From the NCBI GenBank assembly GCA_014529385.2, contig CM043943.1, positions 151,608,592-151,672,591 of the forward strand: a DNA stretch of 64,000 bases, given 5' to 3'. Below, in pieces: positions 24,169-35,516 of the stretch (the stretch's first letter is position 1; each line of letters opens with the position of its first letter). This stretch comes from Adiantum capillus-veneris. Its lineage: Eukaryota; Streptophyta; Polypodiopsida; Polypodiales; Pteridaceae. The translations under genes were made by a program, and so were the position numbers. The notes beneath the pieces are model-generated. The model searched no databases. It worked only from the letters and a program-made list of their open reading frames with translations, and was not told the origin of the DNA.

Positions 24169-24750
24169 AAATCCACACAGTGATGGCTCGAGGCGCACAC
24201 ACACTTCTACGCGACACTGCAAATTGCACAAGAGCATAAGACGAGAGCAGGGGGGAAGAGGGAATCGACACCAAGAAGCGGGCAATGTTTCTTCACTTTA
24301 CTCAAGATGATCCAGTACAACCGGCTCCATCGGCACAACCTCGACGAGCACCCCAAAAAAAAACTAGAGACGACGACCTTCATTGACACCATTCTGATGG
24401 TAGAGATTCTTCCTTTGCTTCCTTGTCGCCACGCACAAGCGAGAGCTTTTCTCCTTGATGAGTCGAAAAAACCTTCCGTCTCTCCAAGAAAAGAAAACTC
24501 CCTTCTTCGTAAAAAAAACCCCAGTCCCTCCTTTTGTTTTTTCCCTCTTGATCCTTTTCCCCCAAGGGGCAACGCAGTGCCATCGTTGCTCCCTTCTCTC
24601 TTTGGCTAAAAAATTTGCCCTCTCTTTTTTTCTAACTTGAGCCAAACCCTTCAACTTTCTTTTTCCCAAAAAGGGTTTCAAAGGGACATCTCACCTGCGT
24701 TACATATCTTTGTGAACCCACTTAAGCTTTTTTATTTCCCTTTACTTTTT
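23901..24750 (-). repeat. Gypsy LTR, first part (split solo LTR)
   Basis: Collinear with 48133-49015 of the second gypsy element: the GGGAATGGGGAACATGCCC start, a (CT)n tract at 24125-24164, CACAAGAGCATAAGACGAG, and CCACTTAAGC near its end. No gag or primer-binding site lies to its left, so it is a solo or truncated LTR. Homology stops at CCTTTACTTTTT (24750) and resumes at 28341. Confidence 0.85.
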
Positions 24751-25223
24751 GGCCTGCCCAAGGGGCAAAGGCTAAAGAGATGGCTTATCTTTTTGCTGAC
24801 TAAAATAGAAAAAAATTGAGTTGTATTTTAAAGCATTTTTTAATAAGCCCAAAATGCTCATTGGTTGAAATAAGATAGTGGGCACTCATGTTAAATGAAG
24901 AGTGTGTAACTCTAATGATGGACATGTCTTTGAGTTTTCAAATGTTAAAGATTTTGGGTTGCCTCTAATGGAAAATATGTGGGTGTAGTTTTGAGCTTTT
25001 GGGGGGTTGGTGAAGGATCCAATGTGGTATGTCAGATTCTTATGAATTTTGGGAAAATGCAAAATTGAGGTATCTTTGGAGATCTTCCCTTGAGTCTCTC
25101 TCTTTCTCTCTCTCACTCAACGAAACCAAGCTCTCTCCCTTTCTTGTCGTTCCAGAACCATTTCGTTCCCCTTCACTGACTTGCTCTGCATGATATCCAG
25201 AAAGCTCTACCTGTCGCTCACCG

Positions 25224-25227
<4 letters not shown>

Positions 25228-25257
<30 letters not shown>
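25228..25257. repeat. (CT)n microsatellite
   Basis: About 30 bp of CT repeat just upstream of the tyrosinase relic. A shorter CT-rich patch lies at 25095-25112. Confidence 0.95.
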
Positions 25258-25260
<3 letters not shown>

Positions 25261-25555
25261 GCGTGATCAACAGTTTTCTGACCATGATTGGCAACAGTGG
25301 TCCGCAAAGACCAACACTGTCAGTGAAGGCAGAGGAAGCGAATTTTGTGGCCTAGCTCTCTAGAGTTGATGATGGAGATGAGGAGCTGATGGAATGGGAA
25401 GAGGAAGGGATGGGGCCTGAGAGGGTATGGCCGGAGAGATTGAGGAACGTCATGCGTGGGGGAGAGATGGAGGATCCTCAAGCGTGGGATCAGGGTAGCA
25501 AGCTCCGAGGTGGCCGGCCAAGACAGTAGTACTGCTTCTACTATTGATAAGGTGG

Positions 25556-26637
25556 TGGATGTGACGAAGTCCATAGAGCGTGAGAACGTGGTGCTGGACA
25601 TTTTCTACCCACATGCGCTGCAGACGAGAGGCGACGAGATGGCGCAAGAACGCCTGGATCGGCTGAACATGAGGAGGTATGCGTTCTTGCTCGCTCTGTT
25701 CGCTGTGCAAGCACTCCCTGCATCTGACAAGTGGTCTTTCTATCAGATAGCAGGCATTCTGCATGGCCTGCCTCAATATGCCCCTTTCGACGGCATGGAG
25801 TCCTAAATAGTGGGGCAGCTACTGCCAACATTACTCCCCTCTCTTCCCCACTTGGCACCGCCCCTACGTGATGCAGCTCTTGGAGCAGTCCATCAGCCGC
25901 CAGGCCAAGGTCCTCGCCTCCATTGTCATCTCTGACTCCATGGAAGAGTAGGCCGTCCTAGCTCCGCTTCCCTATTGGGACTGTGCTAACTAAACCACTC
26001 GGGTCTTAGGCCTCCTTGAAGTCTTCACCTCCACTGAAATCTCCCTTTGTCTATGCCTAGAAATCCTTTTCCAGCACCTCCATTCCCAACCCCCCTAAAT
26101 CCTTCGTTGTCCCCATTGATGTTGCCAAGCCCTTCAACTCTTCTGATGTTTTCAACCCCACCGCCAGGCCCCACTACTTTGTGCGCGGTCAGGGTATCCC
26201 CTCACCCCTCAGCACTACGTCCCTACTGTGCGCCATGTCACTGCCACCTACCAGTCCCAGAACGACAAGCTCAATGTCACTTTCATGTGTAATGCCAACA
26301 CCACGCTGATGGAGGGCGTGCACGCAATCTTTCACCATAACCAATGGCTGCCATTCTCCAACCACTTCTGGTCCGAGAAAATGCATGGCGATGGCAAACA
26401 GTATGGGCACTACGCATCACTGGAGCTGGTGCACGACTTGGTGCACACCATCGTGGGCGGCACGGGCGGGCATCTGGCTTACCCAGAAATTGCCGCCTTG
26501 ACCCCATTTTCTTCTTCCACCATGCAAATGTGGACCGCCTTTTAGCTCTGTGGCAATACTGCTGCCCCCAAACCTGGATTCTGCAAAAGCCGCTGCAGCT
26601 CAACAGCGAGGGTCCAGAAGATGAGGAAAAGCATTAG
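25556..26637 (+). pseudogene. Tyrosinase / polyphenol oxidase pseudogene, fungal-like type
   Basis: Type-3 copper oxidase relic; the family oxidises phenols to quinones. Frame 1 up to 25806 reads KWSFYQIAGILHGLPQY, with the first copper-A His region. Frame 2 from 25820 gives [19 protein letters not shown] (copper A), then PLPYWDCAN, and near 26425 LELVHDLVHTIVGGTGGHLA (copper-B histidines). Frame 1 resumes at about 26500 with DPIFFFHHANVDRLLALWQ, the last copper-B histidines. The [11 protein letters not shown] and GGTGGHLAY blocks resemble fungal tyrosinases more than seed-plant polyphenol oxidases, from memory. Stops near 25950 and 25990 and two frameshifts make it dead. No introns, transit peptide or C-terminal domain were recognised. 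It lies within the LTR-inserted segment. Confidence 0.85.
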
Positions 26638-26867
26638 CATTAGCTTTTCATTTTTTATATGTGCATGACGTCACTAGTCAGTTTCGTGCTGGATCTTCAT
26701 GTCCCTTTGCTAACAGATTTGGGCGTACTATGTTGCATTTCTGTTTGTGTGCAGCTAGGAGGGAGAGCTCAGATGTGGTGCCATGCTTCTCCGTAGGCCC
26801 AATTTTCTTCCCACACTTGGTTTATCTATTCATGGTTCACTTTCAATTTTCTATGTGTCGCTAACTC

Positions 26868-27220
26868 TGATAAGTAGCCAACCTATGAAGTTAATGTTGT
26901 TTCTAAACGATGAGTCTCTCCTCTCTTTATCTGTCAATGCTCTTGCATTATCTCCCAGAAGCTTATTTCCAAAAATCCTTTTATGATATGATCTATTTGC
27001 CATTTATTCTCCTATAAGTAGCCAACCTGTGAAATTAGGTTATCCCCCAAAAGCATGTTTCGGAAACTCCTTTTATGATATGGTGTATTTGCCATTATGA
27101 TATGGTGTATTTGCCATTAACTCTCTGATAAGTAGCCAGCCAACAAAATTAGGTAATTTTTAAAAAAATGATCACTACAAAATCAATTTTTTTTAATGAA
27201 AATGATCTCTCTCTCTCTCT

Positions 27221-27273
<53 letters not shown>

Positions 27274-27490
27274 GTAATAGTAGTATTTTTGTTCTAGTTC
27301 TTTTGTACCCAGACATGGTATCAAATTCACTATTTTGTAACAGATTGGTCTCATAGGTCATTTTGGCCTTTTGAAGATGTTAACATTTCATTTCATTTCA
27401 TCTCTCTCTCTCTCTCTCTCTCCTCTCGTGTTGCCTTTTATCTCTTAGAAGCGTATTTCTAAAAATCCTCTTATGATAAATCTTTTTGCC
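26868..27490. repeat. Degenerate tandem repeat with (CT)n tract
   Basis: Recurring phrases GATAAGTAGCCAACC (26868, 27014, 27126) and TTTTATGATATGRT followed by ATTTGCCATT (26980, 27070, 27094, 27466) show units of roughly 110-150 bp. A CT tract sits at 27207-27273. No coding potential is seen. Confidence 0.6.
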
Positions 27491-27544
27491 ATTTAATGCT
27501 TATTTAATGTGGATTTTCTTTTTAGATGTTGGAAGTACCATATC

Positions 27545-27545
<1 letters not shown>

Positions 27546-27575
<30 letters not shown>

Positions 27576-27576
27576 C
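27546..27576. repeat. (AT)n microsatellite
   Basis: About 30 bp of AT repeat. The surrounding 27580-28333 is non-coding AT-rich DNA that ends at the LTR junction, with a direct 20-bp duplication (CCTTGCTTTAGTAAAGG) at about 27885-27920. Confidence 0.9.
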
Positions 27577-28340
27577 TCATGGGGAAATCAGCTTACTAAA
27601 TAATACCTTTTAAAAATAATTTTTCTTCTCTCTACCTTCTCTCCCTCATATTTTCTTGTAGTCCACCCGAAAAATGTATCTTTTAGATGTTTTATGATAT
27701 GGTCAACTTTTCATCTAATATCTAATTATAGTTGAAATATCTAATATCTAGTTCATTACCAACAATCATGTGTTATTTTGTGTGTCCTTAAAAGTTGAAA
27801 AAAATCTATGTTGCTCTGTCCCAAGTGAAAAAGCTATGCAGGACTTTGTGAAAGAAGAGCTCTTGATTGAATATTGCTCTCACCTTGCTTTAGTAAAGGC
27901 CTTGCTTTAGTAAAGGCCTTGCCAACACTTCTTACTTTTTAGATCTTTGAGACTATGCACCCTTGTTTTGCTTTAAAGGGAAAAGTCTTGGCTAAGTAGG
28001 GGACTTAAAAGTACACTCAGAATTAAGGAAATAGATATTCACAATTCAACTCCACCATGCAACATAAAATTTTGCTCTTGGTGTGATCACACAAAAGACG
28101 TGCATTTGATCCTCCACCCACCATCAATAACCCTACTTACCTAGCAATGTACAAAATAAAAATTTATCAAATTGTTTGGACTCAACCTCTCTTCATACAA
28201 CTCTTATAACTCTCTTTTGAATGCAATGACAATTACACGACACATTCCCTATCTCTTCATTTCATTCCCACCTTCTTATTCTTCTCTTGTGGATTCCAAA
28301 TATATTTCTATGAGAAGGCCTTGTGATTTTATCACTTGTT

Positions 28341-28842
28341 AACTTTGGAGCTCCACCCCCTTATTTTTAGCCTTTACAAATAATAACCAAGGGGTTTTTT
28401 AAACCCTCGTTCCCTACATTGCCGGTGTCTTGTGCACTGATTCTTGAGTTGCAAAAAAGATACTGAAGGTCGTCGACTCGGTGTTCGAACTTGCCATCCT
28501 ACGCCACACTTGAACCTTGTCGAGGTCGCAAATCGGGGTTGCAAAAATCAAGAAAATCACCAGGTGCTGCCTTGCCAGCAAACATCATCAAATTTCCACC
28601 TAGCGAAACTCGATCACTTCAACTCCGATTGATAAGCTATTAATTTTTCATAAACTTCACGTAACATGATCTACTCTTTAGAACCTGGTCGAAGCTCAAA
28701 ACCCATCGGATGGCGTGTCTTTTGATGCTACCAAGTGGGCATACACTCGACCCCCGGCTAATTTTCAACTAGCCATAACTTGCCTGTCTGAGCTCCAAAG
28801 GCCAATCTGAAAAGACCGACATGCTCCATAGTTCTAGCGATG
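28341..28842 (-). repeat. Gypsy LTR, second part
   Basis: Collinear with 49016-49510: AACTTTGGAGCTCCACCCCC, ACCAAGGGGTTTTTTAAACC, CGACCCCCGGCTAATTTTCA and AGCTCCAAAGGCCAATCTGA. Homology ends at about 28842, so the last 380 bp of the LTR are missing. Confidence 0.85.
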
Positions 28843-30640
28843 AAGTGGATAGCCAGGAAACATGTGTCTTGCCGAGGGTCTGCGACTAGATAGGTTTAGT
28901 TAGGATCTGTGGATTAGAGTAGTTGTTGGTGGTGGAGTGATTTGTGAGGTGATAAAAGCGTTTACTAGTCCGTGTGTGGCAGTGAAGCGTTTTTCTACTC
29001 ATAGATGCAAAACCCCATATGATTTGTAGGAGTACCTTTAGGTAAGTGATCCAATTTTGATCTAGAGCTATTCAGCATTGAATTATTTGCTAAAGTTCTT
29101 GATTGCATTTGGAATCACGGAAAAGTGTGCTTTTGAGGGTAAAAATGCATTAAACAAGTTTTTGTGGATATTTTTGTATGACTGACTGATGCTGTGCATA
29201 TAAAAGAGTATTTGCAAGGGTTCTATGAAGAAAACCTGCAATTCTGTAAACATAGACATCCTGCACGTAGGATGTCTCAAGGGGGTTCTAGAGACCAAAT
29301 TTGAAAATTCTGACTGCACCAGTGAGTTCAAAGGGTAGGTTTTACCCTAGTAACATATTGACTTGGGTGTTTTTCCCTATTTTTGTTGACCAAAAGCCAA
29401 AAGGTGGAGTCAGAAAACGTAAAATTTTAGAAAAGGCTTAAATTGAGTGATTTTTGCATGGTTTTGCAATTGTGAAGCATACTTGCACTTGCTGAGAGCA
29501 TAAGGAAGCATCAGGGACACTTCAATCTGAAAAAATAAGCAGTAGACATCCTACGCGTAAGATGTCTACAGGGTGATCTGGTGGAAATTTTGAAAATATG
29601 AGGTTACGAGTGTGTTTAGAAGGTAGGTTTTATCCTATTTTCACCTGGAAAGTGAAAATTTGATCAAATTTTGATAGATCAAAGCCAAAAGACGAGAATT
29701 GCCAGACATCCTACCCAAATTGTGTCCAAGGCCTAATTTTGAGACCAAACCATAGGATGACTCCATAGGCATGTTCTAAATGTTGTATTGAGTGCATGTG
29801 ATAAATTTTATTTCATTTGCGTCAGTGAAAGGGAAGATTGAACAGACTTTAGCATTTTTTACTGAAAAAGGCAAGGATAGCTAGTTTTGGGGTCTTTTGA
29901 CATCCAAACTCAAATCTAAGCATACCATTGGGTTGCTGAGCACTAGGAGAATCTTGGGATCAAGTTTGGACAAAATCTGAGAAGTTAGACATCCTACACG
30001 TAGGATGTCTCCAGCTTGATTTAGGACTCCAAACCAACCTATGAGCACACCACTGTGATCAGCACATCAAGGAGAAGCTGGCGTGAAAATTTCAAGTCAT
30101 TCTGAGCAAAAAGATATCCTGCGCGTAGGATGTCTCAAGGCCATTTTTAGGTCCAAATGAAATTCTGAGCATACCATTGTGTTGCTGGACTTAAGGGGAG
30201 TCTCTGGACCAAATTTTGTTCAATTCTGAGTATATAGACATCCTACGCGTAGGATGTCTTTAGGCCAGTTTTAGGGTCCAACTATACTTTTGACCATACA
30301 AGAGTGTTCACAGTGTCACAGAGATCCCAAATCTTCTTTTAAAATTGAATTTGGACTCATTTTGACCAGTCTAAACTGCATTTCACTGTTTTGGCCATAA
30401 CTTTCACAAACGATATCGGATCGAAAAAGTTTTTATATCAAAACGTAGCCTGAGAGCGGCTCTACAGATCTTAGAGCGGCAACCATTTAGGTCAACTTTG
30501 AAAAAAAACGTCGTTTGAGGCCTCAAATTCATCCGCAAGTTAGGGGTGTCTGAAAGCGACAATTTGCGAGAATTGTGACGAAACGGTTGCGGTTTTGGAC
30601 ATAGTTTCGACTTTTCCCTAACCAAAGAACTTGAACACAG
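28843..30640 (+). repeat. Leader or LTR of the gag-protease element, with palindrome repeats
   Basis: Non-coding sequence before the gag ORF. It contains six copies of a 24-bp palindrome centred on CATCCTACGCGTAGGATG at 29254, 29544, 29704 (degenerate), 29987, 30112 and 30236. The last units lie in a tandem repeat of about 124 bp with shared text such as GAGCATACCATTGTGTTGCT. The end (CCATAACTTTCACAAACGAT) resembles plant gypsy LTR text. LTR borders and primer-binding site could not be fixed. Confidence 0.6.
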
Positions 30641-30654
30641 TAAACTAAGTCTAC

Positions 30655-31977
30655 GTGAACCAAGAAAAAGCTCTTAAGTCCAGAAATCATGTCTACCCTA
30701 GATTCAAACGCAGCTTACAAATGGATCTTCCAAACTTGCAATTGATAAAGACCCATCTTGTTAAGAGAGTTTGGATGATTGGTCATGAGAGTGAAGGACT
30801 ATATAGATACATTGACGACAATGAGGTCAATCTTTATAGGTGCTCAGATCCATACCTAGAAGAGATAACGGATTACAAGCTCTTATATGTCTACACATAT
30901 GGAGTCGACTGTCAATGGAGATCTATAGTTGTAGACAAGTATGGACGAGAATACAGAGTTGTAGAAAGCACAAATCCACAGACTGTACTAGAAAGAGGTG
31001 GATATTTGGTCAATGAAGGACCACAAATGCCTCCACCAAACACGAGAATTCCTATAGGAATTCCAAGAAGAGAGCCACCAGGATTCCCTTCAAGAGCGAT
31101 AACGAGAGAAGGATTGGGAGAGTCTCTGGTTATACTTGTAGACAATCGACGAGTTAGACCATCCCAAGTCCAGAAATCGGTAAACAGAAAATACTCCAGA
31201 GATAAAGATCCGAGAGATCACGTAACGGCTTTTAGAAGAGAGATTAGAGCAGAGGAAGTTTCAGATTTTGCGACACAGTTTGCGGGATTTTGATTGACTC
31301 TAGAAGATGATGCAGCTACATGGTTCGATTCGGTGGAAAAATGGGATTTTGAGAACCTATATGAGCTGTTTGAGGAGTTTATTGAAGAATTCTCGCCAAA
31401 AGGCATTGCTCACGACACGGTCTTGCAAATCCATAGATTCAAACAGAAAGAGAATGAATCAGTACGCAAAGCATCATTACGGCTCAAGAGATATGTTAAG
31501 CTCTATCCGAGAGCGGAATTACCTACACAAGCACGACTGATGCTGATCTTTATCCAGGGAATGAGACATGCGGGCCTTCAGAAGAATCTGCATATGATAA
31601 GGAGGATGACGCTAAACGAGTTGATCAAAGAAGCTCTTTATCTAGTGGATAACTGTGAGGCATACAAAGAAACGGACTTAAAGAGTCAACGAGATGACAC
31701 ATCCTCTCAGCACAGTGTTTCACAGATAAGTGAGTCCATTGCCAAGCTAACGGCACCTATTGATCAAGAAAAGCTTATCGACAACTTGGTCAAGAGGTTG
31801 ATTCCTCTTGTAAGGTCTGATTCGGGAGAGCCGAAGTGGTGTGAAATTGAGAGAAAATGGACGAACCATACGGGGGAAGAGTGCTATTATAGCAGTTACG
31901 GGGAATGCGCCAAGACCAGTAGGAGTTTTAAGGCCACAGCTTGTCTTAGGACAACAACCTCCGCTGCCAGGTGCTAG
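30655..31977 (+). pseudogene. Retroelement gag, Ty3/gypsy type
   Basis: The first ORF (30655-31293) is an N-terminal region with no recognised domain (LYRYIDDNEVNLYRCSDPYL) followed by a linker. After an in-frame TGA at 31291-31293 the frame continues into the gag core: LTLEDDAATWFDSVEKW, ENLYELFEEFIEEFSPKGIA, then VRKASLRLKRYVKLYPRAEL and MTLNELIKEALYLVDN. This is the retrotransposon gag fold typical of plant Ty3/gypsy. A cysteine pair (CYYSSYGEC) near 31890 may be a decayed zinc knuckle. The frame changes at about 31970 and coding appears to continue in another frame from 32096. A CGA-to-TGA change would explain the internal stop. Confidence 0.8.
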
Positions 31978-32095
31978 AATGCAGATAGACATGAGATACA
32001 TGCCAATGATGGAAGCATCAAATAAACCAACGCCAGTACCAGCTACAATGTGGTATAGCAATCAAAGTGAGTAATACCCTTCGGAGCAACAAAAT

Positions 32096-33445
32096 GTGAG
32101 ACAAACACATGGAGTGGTGAGGCTGGTACAACCTCCACCTCCTGGGTTTCAGTCGAAAGAAAGAAGGTATGAAATGGACGAAAGGACATCGCGATTCATT
32201 GCAAATAGTGGCTTGTCTAGGTCAAAGCTTGCTTATAGCCAAGAGGAAATGCTAAAAGAATCTCCTCAACCAGAAATAGAGTGTCACAAAAGTCGTGACA
32301 ACCACTTGGTCAAACAATGTCCTCATACGGAGATCACTGAAGTTAATGCCTATTGTCTTGAGTGTGGCATCTCTCACTTGATCCCCGATTTCCCGAAAAA
32401 ACCAAACCAAATCAGAAAAATCACGACAAATGTATTAGGGATTGTTCAGCTACCTAGTAGCTCAGAAAATGAAAATGTTGTACCAGTTCAAGTAGTTACG
32501 AGAGCACAAGCTCAAAAGAAAGCTGATGAGAATCCAGAGACAAAGAACACGGAAAGTGACACGAGTCCAAAGACAAATGATGGACCAAAGACAGACGCAC
32601 CTAGTCAGAAAACCAAGAGCAAACGAAATAGTTGGAAAGCTAGAAAGACTAGGATGAAAGCACGCAGGGAACGAGAGCAAAAATCCCTAGCTGAGAAGCT
32701 TACGGAAGCTGAGGAGAAGATAAAACAACATGAGGAAAAGGAGGCACTTTCTCTTACACAGATGGTTAAACCTCTAGAAGAACCATCCACTGATGAGAAA
32801 CCGAGAAGTGCTAGTTCAGGAGGATTTGTGTTGGCAGAGAAGGTTAACGAGACATTAGATGCCCTCTTGAAAGCCTATGATGTGATGCTAAAAAACAACC
32901 AAACCCAAGAACACAGGTGGATGACATATCCCTATGCGGAACTAGAAAAGCAAAGGTTTGAAATGTGCCATAAAATGATTCAAACAGCCCAAGCTTTACT
33001 AGAACCACCAGTTGCAAAACCTGAGGATGTGATCCGTGTCATGCCTACACAAGTAATCCCACCAAACCAGGAACTAAAAGAGCCAGATTCTAGTCATGAG
33101 CACAGACCAAACCTCAAAGACCCAGCACTAGAACCAAGGATAGTACTGAATACCACGGATAACTCTGCCGAGGGATTTCACTAAGCTATACCTGAGGATT
33201 GTAAAGAGATAGATGGTCTTGACGAATTGTGGAAACAAGTCAGAGAGGCCAATGAAGCCGATGACCTAAGAAGACAAGTAGACAAGACTGGTGATGAACG
33301 AGGAGTGTTTCTACCACCAATAGAGGAATTTGAGATTAGATCTCAAATGAATCTAAACGTGCGATCGTATTGGGGCGACAAAGGATCTGTACAATCTATG
33401 GATAGTCAACCCCATTTGCTAAGAACACTACCATCCTACATGTGA
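32096..33445 (+). pseudogene. Gag C-terminal / linker region of the same element
   Basis: A 362-codon open frame (32096-33184) holds a knuckle-like CLECGISHLIPDF, in which the fourth zinc ligand position is Phe. A long Lys/Glu-rich, predicted coiled-coil stretch follows (REREQKSLAEKLTEAEEKIK) and a Pro-rich end. After the TAA at 33182-33184 a short related frame runs to 33445 (DDLRRQVDKTGDERGVFLPP). It links gag to the protease region. I cannot assign a specific function; the charged coiled coil could assist particle assembly. Confidence 0.6.
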
Positions 33446-33589
33446 GAGTACGAGACCAAGTTAGATGTGGTTGCAGTCCCATCATAGAGACTGTCTCCCA
33501 ACAAATTAGCCATCGGGCTAGTAGATATTCTATCTACCCCAGTCACTTGTACAATAATGTTAGCCTAGTTACTCACAATAAGACCAAAC

Positions 33590-35245
33590 ATGTGGGCTAA
33601 TGTGGATAAATGTCTAGAGAAATTTGGTGTAAAAACCCCAATGACTCAAATTGCGGAAGGCATCAAAGAGCTTGAAATGCCTCAACTAAATACTAGGCTA
33701 GTGCCATTAAACAAGGTAGGCGAGTATTACGAGGGAGAAGAGGGAAACACCACCCTTCCTGTGGAATTCAATGGTGTAAAAACCATGGCAATCCTTGATA
33801 GTGGAGCTGGTGTGGCCATTGAAACCAAAGAGGTTTGGAAAAAATGGGAAAAACCTGCCTTGATATCCACACGAATGACCCTGCAGCTTGTAGACGAACA
33901 CAAGGAAAAGCCCCTAGGACTGCTAGAAAAAGTACTTATTACTTCGTGTGGCATTGAATATGAACACACTTTTGCTGTTGTTGACTTTGGCAAGAAGAAC
34001 AACTATGACATCATTCTGGGAAGACCATTCATGCAACGATTGAAAATGGTCCAAGGTTGGGGCTATGACCATATATACCTGAGACATATGGAAACCATAA
34101 CAAAGATAAACTTGAAGGACCATAGCTATAGGGATGTGAGGAGAACACCGGTTGAGGAGTTTGATTCCGCCTTAGTAGCAGGATCAGAACTTCCAGCTAG
34201 GTTAGGTAAGCCTAAAGACCTGTGGATGTGTGGGGCTTCACAATGTGGTAGCTTGAAACGTGAGGAATGTATCCTAGAGCGGGTTATAGAGGATAAGGAC
34301 TATATCCAAGAACCATTTCTTGAAGAAGAGTTAGAGCCTTTTGGATGGGAACACATCTTGGCTACTCTGGACGTGTGCACCGTGGAGGATGCTCCCACAA
34401 CAAAGTTTTGTGATGAAAATGGCTATGATGTCGTTCCTTATTTTGCAGTGAGTGTAATCCAGGAAAACGAAGAGATCCAGACATCAACAAGCTCTCGAAA
34501 TAAGGAACAAACAAAGAAATGTCGAGAATCAAAAGATGAAGAAAACGACGAGTTCTATGACTCTGTAGAACACTTCGAGCTTCAAGAAGATCAACGACCC
34601 GGGAATCAATGTCATCGCTACACGAATAAAGTGCATCAAAAGTGGATTCCAAAGTCCTCGGTGAAGACACAGCCACCACAAGCATCCTCATACATGGATC
34701 CTAATAAGGATACAAAGACTCAGCTAGGAGGAATACGACCAGAGCAACTAGTTAACAATGCTTTAATCAATGGGCTACAGAAGTCCTCTAAGAAACTACC
34801 ACCCAAGAGCAAACAAACAGTAACTTTCCACTACCAGGAAAGAAATCAAGGGAAAGTACAAGAAGTCAACCTTGCTGAGGATAGTAGCGATAGTGATGAA
34901 TCTTACAACATCCCTTATCATCAACTCAGGCCTTCACTATCACCAACCCCTTCAGCAACAACCATGACAGGTCAAAAGAACAGGACAACAAGTCAAAGCC
35001 AAAAAGCTTGACAAATATGGATACCAAAAATCCAGATCGTCCAAAAACAGATATGGATCAAGAAGACAAAGATCTCTAATGACAAATCACAAGATCCAAC
35101 ACCAAAACAAAAACAAGGAAAACGTGCACGAACGGGTAAGAATATCACAAAGTCGCAAGCTTTCACAACTCAGGTTTGGGCTCCAAAGAAGTTGATTCAA
35201 GCACAAAAAAGTCAGGAATTCATTTGGATTCCAAAACAACCACAA
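33590..35245 (+). pseudogene. Retropepsin-containing ORF of the gag-protease element
   Basis: The 473-codon frame has the aspartic protease signature TMAILDSGAGVAIETKE (Asp70-Ser-Gly-Ala) and about 70 residues later IILGRPFMQRLKM, the flap and C-terminal block of retropepsins. Retropepsin dimers cleave the polyprotein. The C-terminal half is acidic and unrecognised, with repeated W-[IA]-P-K motifs (WIPKSSVK; also VWAPKK and IWIPKQP in the frame after the stop at 35011). No reverse transcriptase or integrase follows before the sequence changes at about 35245. The element is either non-autonomous or its pol was lost when the CACTA element and other DNA arrived. Confidence 0.75.
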
Positions 35246-35516
35246 GGTCATCTATTTTTTTTATTTATTTTAGTTATTTTATAAAATTATTATTAATTAC
35301 AACAAAATATCACAATTGGACAATACATTGAGCCAAAAAAAGATTGATAATTTCATTTACATAAGTGGAATCACAATTGGGGGAGGTATTGAGCCAAAAA
35401 ATGATAGGTATTGCATTTACATAAAGGGCAAAAAAAGCCCGCGTGTACAAAATAGAGTATATTCATGTGGGATAGGGCAAACGGAGCCCGTGTATACAAA
35501 ATAGAGGATGCTCATG
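35246..35516. other. CACTA-side flank with short direct repeats
   Basis: AT-rich junction. It then has two direct repeats: ATTGAGCCAAAAAA (35326, 35388) with TTTACATAA, and CCCG[CT]GT[GA]TACAAAATAGAG (35439, 35487). These could be subterminal repeats of the CACTA element, but no CACTA terminus is found here. Confidence 0.4.

Larger units (their letters stand above)
24751..28333. mobile_element. About 3.6-kb segment inserted in the LTR
   Basis: The 48-kb LTR reads straight through ACTTTTTAACTTTGG (49009 on). Here the LTR breaks after ACTTTTT (24744-24750) and restarts at ACTTGTTAACTTTGG (28334 on). The 7-bp flanks ACTTTTT and ACTTGTT could be a target duplication with one mismatch. The segment holds a tyrosinase pseudogene, CT and AT microsatellites and a degenerate tandem repeat. 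I found no terminal inverted repeats, so the mechanism is open; a deletion in the other LTR is the alternative. Confidence 0.6.

Noticed and set aside
24307-24681. ORFs on both strands in the split LTR
   Set aside because: They lie in LTR sequence shared with 48.6-48.95 kb, with frames not preserved and no domain.
29254-30259. Regularly spaced repeats as a CRISPR array
   Set aside because: The repeats are perfect palindromes with spacing of 100-270 bp, spacers are themselves related, and the genome is eukaryotic.
35246-35516. Left terminus of the CACTA element
   Set aside because: No CACTA sequence matching the right terminus CACTATGAGAG could be found here, so only the gene end is annotated.
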